Below, piece by piece: positions 40,071 through 48,628 of a stretch of DNA of 64,000 nucleotides. This DNA comes from DATCLS01 sp035265325 (lineage in GTDB: Bacteria > Actinomycetota > Acidimicrobiia > Acidimicrobiales > VFJN01). The notes under the pieces are model-generated. The model had not been told where the DNA came from and made no database searches. It saw only the letters and a list, made by a program, of their open reading frames with translations. Where the stretch lies: assembly GCA_035265325.1 (NCBI GenBank), contig DATFOS010000177.1, positions 55,989 through 119,988 on the forward strand. Direction: 5' to 3'. The first letter of the stretch is position 1; every line of letters begins with the position of its first letter. A program made the position numbers and the translations under genes.

Positions 40071-42429
40071 CGGTGGCCTTCGCGGTTGAGGCTCCCTCGT
40101 CGAGGCCGAGGAGGAGGCGCAGGACGGGCTGGACTCGGGCGGCGCGCTCGGCGTCGACGGTGGCCTCGGTGGCGGCCGGGACGGCGCCGGGGACGCCGGC
40201 GTCGAGGCGGCGGACGTGGGCGCCGATCATGCGCCGCTCCGGCGCCTCGTAGCCCGCGAAGGCCCGACGTAGCAGCGGCAGCAGGTCGTCGAACGCGTCG
40301 CCGGCAACCGACGTGAGCCAGCTGTCGATGGCCGCCAGCAGGGCGTGGTCGTGGAGGAGGAGCAGGGCCTCCCCCGCCAGGAAGCCCTCGAGGAACGCTG
40401 CGGACCGGGCCGGCTCGCCGGCGAGAGAGAGCGCCAGCGACAGGCGGCGGTTCGCCTCGCCGGCGTCGATCCGCCCCGCGTCGAGCAGCAGGCGGACGAT
40501 CCGCCCGGCGACCAGGCCGTGGACGTCCCGGCGGTCGGCGACCGTCGCCAGGCTGTCGAGCCAGGCGGACCGCAGCCCGCCGTTCTCCAGCAGCGACAGC
40601 CCCCGCTGGACGTCGTCGATGCGGGCCCGCAGCAGCTCGGCCGCCTCGTCGTCGAGGGCGCCCGACGCCGCCGGCAGGCCGACGCACACCCGCCGGACCA
40701 GGCCGTCCAGCACCTCGGCCACCAGGGCGCCGTCGGCCCCGCGGACGTTCCCGTACCGGGCCACCCGGGCCAGGGGCTCGACCGCCGCCATCAGGCGCAG
40801 GGTGTCGTGCTGGAGCGCCACCCGCTCCTCCAGGGCGGCGACGACCGGGCGGAGCCCGTCAGGCAGGTCGGCCAGCAGGCAGCGTTCGACGAGGGAACAC
40901 AGTTGGGCGATGTCGGCGTCGGCCGCCCGGCGGGCCACGGTGTCGACGGCGGCGTCCACCACCGTCGTCCCGGCCACGGACGCCTCGATCACGGCGATCG
41001 CCAGCTCGGGCGTCCACTCCAGCGCCCATGCCTCCTTGAACGTGCCGGCCGTGCGGCCCTCGTCGGCCGGCTCGGCCCAGTGGATACCGAGCAGCCGGAG
41101 GCGGTGGAACAGCCGGGACCGCTCGCGCCCGTTCGGGGTCCGCAGGTCGAGCGTGAGCGTCGTCACCGCCGACGAGGCCTTGAGGCGGAGCCGCTTCTGC
41201 TGAGCCGCCAGGTCGCGGGCGAGCGGGACCATCGGCGTCTCGTCCGGCACGTGGCCGAGGGCGTCGCCGACCAGGAGGCGGTCCTCGACCAGGGCCATCG
41301 GCACGGGCGAGCCGTGGCACAGCACGGCCTCGGTGGCGTCGCGCAGCTCGGACAGGCCCGGGATCGGCCGCCCCCGCAGCGCCGCCAGCCCGTCGGCCAG
41401 GCGGTGGGCCTCCACCACGGACGCCGGCGACACGTCGTGGTGCTCGTCGCGCAGGAGGCGGGCGGTGCGGACCAGCCAGCGGCCCACCGGCTCGTCCGGC
41501 GCCGTGAAGAGGTGGTGGTACCAGCCGGGCGAGGTGACCCCGGCTCCGTAGCCGGAGGCGTGGCCCAGCCGCCGGGACGTCCACGGGACCCAGGTGGCGG
41601 TCACCTTCGCCTTGGGCAGCCCCCGCAGGCGGGCGGCGTCGGACGTGGCGGTGGGCCAGCGGTCGGGCACCAGGGCCGGGGCGTGCCAGGCGCCGCACAC
41701 CACCGCCACCCGCTGGCCGGCAAGGCTGCGCAGGACCTTGCGCATCGCCGCCTCGCGGGTGAGGTCGTCCTCCATGGCGCCGGTGAGGGCCCGGACCTCG
41801 GTCATGGCGTCGAGGACGGCGTCGAAGGCGTCGAGGCCGTGGTGGCGGTGCTCGACGGCATCCTCCCACCAGCGCTCGGGGTCGTCGAAGCCGGCGGCCT
41901 CGGCCAGCATCGCCAGCGGGTCGGCCCGCACCCGGGCGGCCCGCTCGGCCTCGGCGGCGGCCTCACCGTCCTCGTCGCGTTCGCCGTCCGGCGCCGGGCC
42001 GTCGTCGCCGGGGGCGGCGCCCTCTGCGCCGCCGTCGAGCGGGCCGTCCGCCGCCGGGCCAGCGGGCGGCGGGTCGTCCGGTGGTGGGCCGTCGACCGGA
42101 GGGTCGTCCGCCGGGCCGCCGCGGGCGGCGAGGACGTGGGTCGCCGGGAGGTCGGCGAAGCGGACCGGGCGGTCGTGGGCCAGCGCCCACCGCAGGGCCA
42201 CCCACTCCGGCGAGAAGGCGGCCATCGGGTAGAAACCGGCCCGGCGCGGGTCGTCGGGGACGTAGGTGAGCAGGGCGACCGGCGGCTCCATGGCGGGCGA
42301 GGCGGCGAGCGGCGCCACCGCGTCGAGCTCGGGCGGCCCCTCGATGACCAGGATGTCGGGACCCAGCTCGTCGAGCGCGACGGCGACGGCCCGGGCCGAG
42401 CCCGGGCCGTGGTGGCGGACCCCGAGCAC
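40063..42429 (-). CDS. DUF5682 protein
   Basis: 788 residues from GTG 42429; no better start is seen in the 40 bp before it. The N-terminus has VRHHGPGSARAVAVALDELG, then DILVIEGPPELDAV. A later VAVVCGAWHAPAL motif, with these, recalls the TraB/EreA/ChaN-like superfamily with Glu and His active residues (my inference). An acidic Pro/Gly/Asp insert at about 105-160 is likely disordered. The C-terminal 350 residues are helical repeats (DAAVDTVARRAADADIAQLC). Its function has not been demonstrated as far as I know. It is the largest member of the five-gene unit. Confidence 0.88.
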   Translation of the reverse strand: MLGVRHHGPGSARAVAVALDELGPDILVIEGPPELDAVAPLAASPAMEPPVALLTYVPDDPRRAGFYPMAAFSPEWVALRWALAHDRPVRFADLPATHVLAARGGPADDPPVDGPPPDDPPPAGPAADGPLDGGAEGAAPGDDGPAPDGERDEDGEAAAEAERAARVRADPLAMLAEAAGFDDPERWWEDAVEHRHHGLDAFDAVLDAMTEVRALTGAMEDDLTREAAMRKVLRSLAGQRVAVVCGAWHAPALVPDRWPTATSDAARLRGLPKAKVTATWVPWTSRRLGHASGYGAGVTSPGWYHHLFTAPDEPVGRWLVRTARLLRDEHHDVSPASVVEAHRLADGLAALRGRPIPGLSELRDATEAVLCHGSPVPMALVEDRLLVGDALGHVPDETPMVPLARDLAAQQKRLRLKASSAVTTLTLDLRTPNGRERSRLFHRLRLLGIHWAEPADEGRTAGTFKEAWALEWTPELAIAVIEASVAGTTVVDAAVDTVARRAADADIAQLCSLVERCLLADLPDGLRPVVAALEERVALQHDTLRLMAAVEPLARVARYGNVRGADGALVAEVLDGLVRRVCVGLPAASGALDDEAAELLRARIDDVQRGLSLLENGGLRSAWLDSLATVADRRDVHGLVAGRIVRLLLDAGRIDAGEANRRLSLALSLAGEPARSAAFLEGFLAGEALLLLHDHALLAAIDSWLTSVAGDAFDDLLPLLRRAFAGYEAPERRMIGAHVRRLDAGVPGAVPAATEATVDAERAARVQPVLRLLLGLDEGASTAKATGA

Positions 42430-42469
42430 CCGGACGTCGGCCGGGCCGTTCCTGCTCAGCGCCGCCCCC

Positions 42470-43570
42470 TCAGCCCATCTCCCGGCAGGCCCGGTACAGG
42501 TCGCCCCAGCCCGAGCGCTCGCGCACGATCGCCTCCAGGTACTCGTCGAGCACCACGCGGTCGGCCACCGGGTCCTTGACCACCGCCCCGATCAGGCCCG
42601 CCGCCACGTCGGAGGCCCGCAGCGCCCCGTCGCCGAAGTGGGCGGCGAGCGCCAGGCCGCTGGTGACGACCGAGATGGCCTCCGCGGTGGACAGCGTGGA
42701 GGAGGGCGACTTCAGCTTGGTCCGCCCGTCGGCGGTCACCCCGGACCGGAGCTCGCGGAACACGGTCACCACCCGGCGGACCTCGTCGAGCGACTCCAGC
42801 TCGGCGGGCAGCCCGAGGGACGAGCCCAGGGCGGCGACCCGGCGGCGGACGATCTCGACCTCCTGCTCGGCGTCGTCCGGCAGCGGCAGGACGACCGTGT
42901 TGAAGCGCCGCTTGAGGGCCGCCGACAGCTCGTTGACGCCCTTGTCCCGGTCGTTGGCGGTGGCGACGACGTTGAACCCCGGGCGGGCCTGGACCTCGTC
43001 GTCCAGCTCGGGGATGGGCAGCACCTTCTCGGACAGGATCGTGATCAGGGCGTCCTGCACCTCCGAGGGGATGCGGGTCAGCTCTTCCACCCGGGCGATG
43101 GCCCCGCGCTCCATGGCCCGCAGGACCGGCCCCGCCACGAGCGCGTTGCGCGACGGGCCCTCGGCGAGCAGGCGGGCGTAGTCCCATCCGTAGCGGATCG
43201 CCGCCTCGTCGGTGCCCGCCGTGCCCTGGACGAGCAGCGTCGAGTCGCCCGAGATGGCGGCGGCCAGGTGCTCGCTCACCCACGTCTTGGCCGTGCCGGG
43301 GACGCCGAGCAGCAGCAGCGCCCGGTCGGTGGCCAGCGTGGCCACGGCGACCTCGACGATGCGGCGGCGGCCCAGGTACTTGGCGGACACCTCGCTGCCG
43401 TCGGGCAGCGTCCCGCCGAGGAGGTAGGTGGCGACGGCCCACGGCGAGAGACGCCACCGGGGTGGGCGGGGGCGGTCGTCGGCCTTCTCGAGGGCGGCCA
43501 GTTCGGCGGCGAACTCGTCCTCGGCGTGGGCGCGCAGGACGTCGACGGGGAAGGGCGTCGTCTCGGTCAT
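42470..43570 (-). CDS. MoxR-type AAA ATPase of the SWIM-VWA module
   Basis: 366 residues; ATG overlaps the DUF5691 stop by 4 nt. Walker A is GVPGTAKTW (89-97). The Walker B region reads AIARVEELTRIPSEVQDALI, where the usual ID before EE is replaced, as in this MoxR subgroup. Sensor 1 is VVATANDRDKG and the arginine finger region is ALKRRFN. MoxR ATPases remodel partner complexes, often with VWA proteins (family knowledge). The VWA partner is encoded two genes downstream. The C-terminal helical lid is complete. Confidence 0.92.
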   Translation of the reverse strand: MTETTPFPVDVLRAHAEDEFAAELAALEKADDRPRPPRWRLSPWAVATYLLGGTLPDGSEVSAKYLGRRRIVEVAVATLATDRALLLLGVPGTAKTWVSEHLAAAISGDSTLLVQGTAGTDEAAIRYGWDYARLLAEGPSRNALVAGPVLRAMERGAIARVEELTRIPSEVQDALITILSEKVLPIPELDDEVQARPGFNVVATANDRDKGVNELSAALKRRFNTVVLPLPDDAEQEVEIVRRRVAALGSSLGLPAELESLDEVRRVVTVFRELRSGVTADGRTKLKSPSSTLSTAEAISVVTSGLALAAHFGDGALRASDVAAGLIGAVVKDPVADRVVLDEYLEAIVRERSGWGDLYRACREMG

Positions 43571-45378
43571 GGGAGTTCCTCGGCGATCGTCGCGCGCAGG
43601 GTGAGCGCGTGGTGGAGACGACGGCCGTCGCGGCGGCCGGTGGCGTTGTCGCCCAGCCCGTTGAGCCAGGCCTCGACCTCGGGGGCCACCGCCGGGTCGA
43701 GGGCGGCGGCGAGGGTGGGCGCGGCCTGCAGGAGCGGGCCGGGGCGGTCGCCGGCGGCCCGTAGGCGGGCGACGACGAGGGAGGACAGGGCGGGCGACCA
43801 GGGACGGGGGCAGGCGTCGAGCAGGCCGACGAGGCGGCGAGCGTCGACGCGGGTGTCGGTGAGGAGCGGCGTCAGCGCCCGTTCGGCGGCCGGCGGGTCG
43901 AGGACGGCGAGCAGGCGGGGCTGGTCGAGCCGCCGGGGCAGGAGCGCCTCGACCCAGGCGGGGTCCCGCTGGCGTATGGCGGCCTGCGCCCACCCGACCA
44001 GCAGCTCGTCCGGGACGCCGGGCAGCTCGACGAGCGCCCGGGGCGGCAGGCCGAGGTGGTCGGCCCAGGCGCCGAGCGGCGTGGCGGTGACCAGTTGGAC
44101 CAGCCACCAGGCCCGCCGGCCCCACCCGTACCGGCCGACCGCGCGGCTGCCGTGGTCGCTCACGCCGTCGCGCCGGGTGGCGGCGTCGGGCTCCTCGGGC
44201 AGGTCGACGACGAGGCGGGGCCGCAGCCTCCCCTCGACCCGGACGAGCGGCAGGGCGCGGGCGGCCATCCGCGCCGCCCGCCGGGAGGCCGGGAGGGCGT
44301 CGAGCGCGGCGGCGGCCGCCGCCCGGACGCCGGCCGCCCGGTCGTCGAGCGCCGCCTCCAGGAACGGCTCGTCGCCGTCCGACAGGCCGGCGTCGTGCAG
44401 GACCTGGACGAACGTGGCCCGGTCCGCGGCGGCCTCCGACACCCACGTCGACTCGACCAGCCCCCGCCCGGCCGCCGGGTCGGCCGCCCGCACCCGCCGC
44501 AGGACCTCCAGGCGCACGCTGCGCACCCCGGTGTCCCAGGCGTGCTGCTCCTCCCGCCACCGGTCGACGCCACCGCCTGCGCCGGTGTCGGCGCTCGGCC
44601 CCGCCGGCGAGCCGCCGGACGCCGGACCGGGCTCGGCACCGACGGGGCGCTCGGTCCCGGGGATGGCGGGCTCGGCGGACGCGGCGGGGGCGTGCTCGGG
44701 CTCGACGGCGACGGCGGCGTCGGCGGGCGGGGCGGCGGCGTACGCAGGCCCGGACTCGGTGGGTCCGGCGGTCGCGGGCGCCGGAGTCGGCTCGGGCTCC
44801 GTGGCGGTGGTGGTGGCGGTGAACTCGTGGACGGTCGCCCACGACCAAGCCGGGTTGAGGCCGGCCAGCCAGCGGCCGCGTTCGCCGGCGGCGCGGGCGG
44901 CGGCGTCGCGCAGCGCCGGGTTGCCGGACGCCCGGTCGAGCACGGGCGCCAGCAGCGGCGGCGGTACCCGCAGGCCCCGGCGGGCGCAGCGGGCCAGCCA
45001 CTCCCCGACCAGCCCGTCCGGTCCGCCGGGGACCGACACGGCCCCGGACAGCAGCAGCTCGAGGACCTGCACGGCCGCGGCCGGCGCCACGGGTCGGTCG
45101 TCCTCCGGCGGCGGGGCCGCGCGCCCGGCGGCCCCGCCGAGCACGCCGGCCGGCGGCGCCGGCGGGACCCAGCCGGCCCGGCGGCCCCCGCCCAACAGGG
45201 TCGCGGCCGCCAGGACCTGGGCCTCGACCGGCTCGACCGCCTCGCCGTCCTCGACCGCCTCGGGATCCGGGAGGCCGGTCGCCGCCCGCACCGGGGGCGG
45301 CAGGTCACGCCGCCGCTCGGTCCCGACCAGCGCCACGGCGATCAGTTCGTCCCAGGCGGATTCGGGGGCGCGGCTCAC
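43567..45378 (-). CDS. DUF5691 helical-repeat protein
   Basis: 603 residues from GTG 45378, overlapping the SWIM stop by 4 nt. The start WDELIAVALVGTERR and following AQVLAAATLLGGGRRAGW match DUF5691. The middle has a Pro/Ala/Glu/Thr-rich insert at about 187-270. The C-terminal half consists of HEAT-like helical pairs with repeated short motifs such as DRAAGVRAAAAAALDALP and DPAWVEALLPRRLDQPRLL. A scaffold role in the module is inferred from the repeat architecture. Function is otherwise unknown. Confidence 0.88.
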   Translation of the reverse strand: MSRAPESAWDELIAVALVGTERRRDLPPPVRAATGLPDPEAVEDGEAVEPVEAQVLAAATLLGGGRRAGWVPPAPPAGVLGGAAGRAAPPPEDDRPVAPAAAVQVLELLLSGAVSVPGGPDGLVGEWLARCARRGLRVPPPLLAPVLDRASGNPALRDAAARAAGERGRWLAGLNPAWSWATVHEFTATTTATEPEPTPAPATAGPTESGPAYAAAPPADAAVAVEPEHAPAASAEPAIPGTERPVGAEPGPASGGSPAGPSADTGAGGGVDRWREEQHAWDTGVRSVRLEVLRRVRAADPAAGRGLVESTWVSEAAADRATFVQVLHDAGLSDGDEPFLEAALDDRAAGVRAAAAAALDALPASRRAARMAARALPLVRVEGRLRPRLVVDLPEEPDAATRRDGVSDHGSRAVGRYGWGRRAWWLVQLVTATPLGAWADHLGLPPRALVELPGVPDELLVGWAQAAIRQRDPAWVEALLPRRLDQPRLLAVLDPPAAERALTPLLTDTRVDARRLVGLLDACPRPWSPALSSLVVARLRAAGDRPGPLLQAAPTLAAALDPAVAPEVEAWLNGLGDNATGRRDGRRLHHALTLRATIAEELP

Positions 45379-46700
45379 AGCGGCACCAGCTCGTCGTCGA
45401 CCGTGACCGTGGCCGGGTGGAGCGTGCCGTGCTCCAGCTCGCCCAACAGCGTCGTGCGGCCGCCGCCGGTGAGGGCGAGGAGCGGCCACGGGTCGAGATC
45501 GTCGGCGATCGGGAGGGCGGCGCCGGCGGCGTCGACGAACCAGGCCCGCCCGTCCACGAGCGTCGGTGCGCCCACGAGGGCGGCCGGCACGCGGTCGAGC
45601 CACGGGTTCCCGGCCAGCCAGGTCGCCCGGCGGTCGAGCAGGCCGGCGATGTCGGTGGCGTCGGGGACGAAGGCGGCCCCGGGCACGACCCGCTGGTCGC
45701 CGGTGAACAGGCCCCGGGGCGGCGCCCCGCCCGGGTAGCGGGCCACGGTGGCGTCGACGATCGTGCCGGTCACGCCCGCCACCTGCAGCGTCGCCCCGGC
45801 GGCGGCGAAGTCGAGCAGGAGGACGAGCTCGCCGGTCGACTCGGCGGCGAGCCAGGTGCGCTGGGACCGGATCCGGTCGTCGCCGCCCAACCGGACCCCG
45901 AGGACGTGCCAGCGGTCGCGGACCCCGCCGGCCGCCATGACGTCGTCGCGCCGGCGGGCCACGCCGAGGAACGTGAGCAGGTCGGCCGCCACCGGCGTCG
46001 GCAGCGCCGCCCGGCGCCCCCACGCCCGCACGGCGGCGAACCAGCGGCCCAGCTCGGTGAGCAGCGGGGCGGCCCAGTCGCCCGGCCGGGCGACGAGCCC
46101 GGCCGCCCCGCGCACCCGGTCGGCCAGCCCTGGGACCTGGGCGTCGACGAGGCGGGCGGCGGCCTCGTCCCAGAACCGGTACGGCTGGCGGCGGGCCGCC
46201 CCCAGGCCCGACCGGACCAGGTCGGTCAGCCACACGTCGAACGAGGCCAGACCGGCGGTCATCGTCTCCTCCCGCCGGGCCGCCCGGGCCGCCGCCGCCT
46301 CGGCCGCCTCGGGGTCGGTCGAGGTTGCGCTGCCCGCCGCGCGGCGGGCCGCCTGCCCCGCCGCCCGGCCGGCCCGCTCGCCAGCCCACTCGCCGGCGAA
46401 TGGCGCCGCCTCGGCGGCCTGCGCCACGTCGCCCTTGCCGGCGGCCCACAGCAGAAGGAGCGCCAGCCCGTGCTTGCACGGCACCTTGCGAGACGGGCAG
46501 GTGCACCGGAAGGCCGGCTCGGTCAGGTCGACGGTGACTTGGTAGGGCGCCTTGCCCGAGCCCTGGCACTTGCCCCACACCAGCGACTCGGTCGAGCCCG
46601 TCTCGGACCACGGGCCCGGCCGGGCGAGCCGGCGCGCCGCCGCCCGGGACGCCGGGTCGGGCGCCAGCCCCAGCACCCGGTCGACGGTCCAGCGCGGCAT
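45375..46700 (-). CDS. SWIM zinc-finger protein, first gene of the five-gene module
   Basis: 441 residues from ATG 46700. It opens PRWTVDRVLGLAPDPASRA. The SWIM motif C66-x-C68-x6-C75-x-H77 lies in FRCTCPSRKVPCKHGLALL, followed by a helical Ala/Arg-rich stretch and a domain of over 250 residues (WLTDLVRSGLGAARRQPYRF; DVMAAGGVRDRWHVLGVRLG). SWIM fingers bind DNA or proteins. It overlaps the DUF5691 gene, so all five genes appear co-expressed. I see no operator upstream. Confidence 0.9.
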   Translation of the reverse strand: MPRWTVDRVLGLAPDPASRAAARRLARPGPWSETGSTESLVWGKCQGSGKAPYQVTVDLTEPAFRCTCPSRKVPCKHGLALLLLWAAGKGDVAQAAEAAPFAGEWAGERAGRAAGQAARRAAGSATSTDPEAAEAAAARAARREETMTAGLASFDVWLTDLVRSGLGAARRQPYRFWDEAAARLVDAQVPGLADRVRGAAGLVARPGDWAAPLLTELGRWFAAVRAWGRRAALPTPVAADLLTFLGVARRRDDVMAAGGVRDRWHVLGVRLGGDDRIRSQRTWLAAESTGELVLLLDFAAAGATLQVAGVTGTIVDATVARYPGGAPPRGLFTGDQRVVPGAAFVPDATDIAGLLDRRATWLAGNPWLDRVPAALVGAPTLVDGRAWFVDAAGAALPIADDLDPWPLLALTGGGRTTLLGELEHGTLHPATVTVDDELVPL

Positions 46701-46753
46701 GCCGGGCAGGATGGCACAGGCCTGTGACGGTCCCACCCGAACCGGGCACGATC

Positions 46754-46781
46754 ACCGCCGACCGCCGACCGCCGACCGCCG
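46754..46781. repeat. Four perfect ACCGCCG heptamers
   Basis: A short tandem array between the SWIM start and the end of the reductase gene. It is followed by imperfect copies (ATCTGCCGATCGCCG). Probably slippage-prone; its location upstream of the five-gene module could affect promoter spacing. Confidence 0.85.
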
Positions 46782-46817
46782 ATCTGCCGATCGCCGCCGG
46801 GAAATTGCCGGCCCGGG

Positions 46818-47429
46818 TCAGTCCCGCACGTAGCGGCTGCGGACCACGGTCTCCGGCTGCTTCACCGTCTCGTACCGCACCCCGACGACGCCGGACCGGT
46901 ACACCTTGCTCCACACGAGGGCCAGGTCCGCCGGGGCGTCGAGCCGACCGAACACCGCCAGGCCCCGGCCCACCGCCACGGGCTCCAGCTTGAACCAGTA
47001 CTCGTCGACCAGCCCGAGCCGGACCACCTCGGCCACCGTGCTCGCCCCGCCGAAGATCGCGATGTCGCCACCCGGCTGCGCCTTCAGGTCGGCGACCTCC
47101 TCGGCGATCCCCCTCCGGGCCAGGCGGGCGGTCGGCATCCCCAGCTGCGGCGTCGAGCGGGAGAAGACGACGATGGGCGTCTCCACCATCCAGCGGGCGA
47201 AGGCGGCCATCTCCGGCGTGAGGCTCCCGTCGGCCGCCATCGCCGGCCACGCCCCCTCGAAGCTCTGGTAGGTGGCCCGCCCGGCCAGCATCGTGTCCGC
47301 CCGCTGCCGGATGTCGGTCGTGAAGTCGTGGTCCATCTCCTCGTCGTCGACCATCCAGCTCATGTCGCCCCCCGGGCCGCCCATGAACCCGTCCAGCGAG
47401 GTGTTGCAGGACAAGATCAGCTTGCGCAC
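46818..47429 (-). CDS. RibD/dihydrofolate-reductase-like protein
   Basis: 203 residues. RKLILSCNTSLDGFMGGPGG is the N-terminal strand and loop of the RibD C-terminal/DHFR fold. Later DTMLAGRATYQSFEGAWPAM and GGDIAIFGGASTVAEVVRLG form the NADPH-binding part, ending LVDEYWFKLEPVAVGRG. Stand-alone members are common in actinobacteria and are seldom true folate enzymes; substrate unknown. It is in the same orientation as the five-gene module downstream but separated by 117 bp with the heptamer repeat. Confidence 0.9.
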   Translation of the reverse strand: MRKLILSCNTSLDGFMGGPGGDMSWMVDDEEMDHDFTTDIRQRADTMLAGRATYQSFEGAWPAMAADGSLTPEMAAFARWMVETPIVVFSRSTPQLGMPTARLARRGIAEEVADLKAQPGGDIAIFGGASTVAEVVRLGLVDEYWFKLEPVAVGRGLAVFGRLDAPADLALVWSKVYRSGVVGVRYETVKQPETVVRSRYVRD

Positions 47430-47631
47430 GTCGGCTCCTCGTCGCTCGCACCGCGGGCCGCCCCGTGCGGCCCGTCACCCTTCCGACACCCGGCCCTCCC
47501 GGGAATCGACAGCCCGCGGGTTCAGTGCAGCCCGGTGCGCCAGCGGCCCGGGGGGGAGCCGTGGTGGCCCCGGCAAGACCGGCGACCGCGGTCGGCCGGG
47601 TTCCGCCCACGGTCCGTGGGAAGCGGCGGGC

Positions 47632-48552
47632 ATGGTGCGCAACGGACAGACCGCCCACGACGGCGCGGACGATCGCCGGGTCGTCGTCGTGCTCGGGGCC
47701 TCGAGCGGTATCGGGCGGGCGTGTGCCGTGCGCTTCGCCCGGAAGGGGGATCGGCTCCTCCTCGCCGCCCGGGCCGCCGACGGGCTGGCCACCGCCGCCG
47801 CCGAGTGCCGGGAGGCGGGGGCGGCGGCGGTCGAGGCCGTGCCCACCGACGTCATGGACGAGGAATCCGTGCACGCCCTGGTCATGCACGCCACGGACGT
47901 GTTCGGGCGCCTCGACGTCGTGGTCCACAGCGCCAACGTCATGGCGTACGGCGCCTTCGAAGACCTGCCCACCCGGGTGTTCGAGCGGGTGGTCGACACG
48001 TCGGTCCACGGGACGGCGAACGTGGCCCGGGCGGCGCTGCCGGTCCTGCGCCGCCAGGAGCACGGGACGCTGATCCTGGTGACGTCCCTGCTCTCGTCCG
48101 TCCCCGTGCCCGGGATGGGCGCCTACATCGCCGGCAAGTGGGGCCAGGACGGCCTGGCCCGGGTCCTCCAGCTCGAGCTGCGGGCCGCCAGGGGCGTGAA
48201 GGTGTGCACGGTGGCGCCGGGGGCGGTCGACACCCCGATCTTCCGGCGGGCGGCGAACTTCGCCGGCTTCGTCGGGCGGCCGCCCCCGCCGGTCGTGTCG
48301 GCCGACCGGGTGGCGCGGGCGGTGGCCCGCTCGGCGGACCGCCCCCGCAAGCGCCGCTCGGTGGGCCCGGCGAACCCACTCGTGATCCTCGGCTACCGCC
48401 TGTTGCCGCCGCTCTACGACCGCCTCGTGGTGCCGCTGGCCCGGATCGGGACGCTGACGCGTGAGCCGATCCCACCGACGGACGGCAACGTCTTCACCCC
48501 CTCGCGGCACACCGGTGCCACACCCGCCGATCAGCTGCGGGACGCGTCCTGA
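47632..48552 (+). CDS. Short-chain dehydrogenase/reductase
   Basis: 306 residues. Cofactor motif VLGASSGIGRACAVRFA, the N-x-x-G-type segment SANVMAYGAFEDL, and the catalytic Ser in VTSLLSSVPVP with YIAGK. The ordinary NAG motif is degenerate (HSANVMA). A C-terminal extension of about 60 residues (VILGYRLLPPLYDRLVVPLA) could interact with the membrane. ATG 47632 starts just before the first strand. Substrate unknown. Stands alone. Confidence 0.9.
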   Translation: MVRNGQTAHDGADDRRVVVVLGASSGIGRACAVRFARKGDRLLLAARAADGLATAAAECREAGAAAVEAVPTDVMDEESVHALVMHATDVFGRLDVVVHSANVMAYGAFEDLPTRVFERVVDTSVHGTANVARAALPVLRRQEHGTLILVTSLLSSVPVPGMGAYIAGKWGQDGLARVLQLELRAARGVKVCTVAPGAVDTPIFRRAANFAGFVGRPPPPVVSADRVARAVARSADRPRKRRSVGPANPLVILGYRLLPPLYDRLVVPLARIGTLTREPIPPTDGNVFTPSRHTGATPADQLRDAS

Positions 48553-48606
48553 GGCGAGACACACGTCGGGCGACCTGCCGATACGCGCTCCGATGCGCCC
48601 CGCACC

Positions 48607-48627
48607 GACTCGGTACAGTGCCGAGTC
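48607..48627. promoter_or_regulatory. Inverted repeat abutting the phosphatase start
   Basis: GACTCGG-TACAGTG-CCGAGTC is a perfect 7-bp repeat ending 1 nt before ATG 48629, covering the place where a ribosome site would be. It could be an operator or a translation-blocking hairpin. Confidence 0.5.
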
Positions 48628-48628
48628 C

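Noticed and set aside
38199..40316. A 705-codon plus-strand frame opposite the VWA gene
   Set aside because: No domain or ribosome site; shadow of the VWA and Rho_N genes.
42266..45406. A plus-strand frame of over 1,000 codons opposite the DUF5691 and MoxR genes
   Set aside because: The product is low-complexity Ser/Arg/Pro and mirrors codon bias of the real minus-strand genes.
46754..46790. CRISPR-like array
   Set aside because: Units are 7 bp without spacers; this is a simple tandem repeat.
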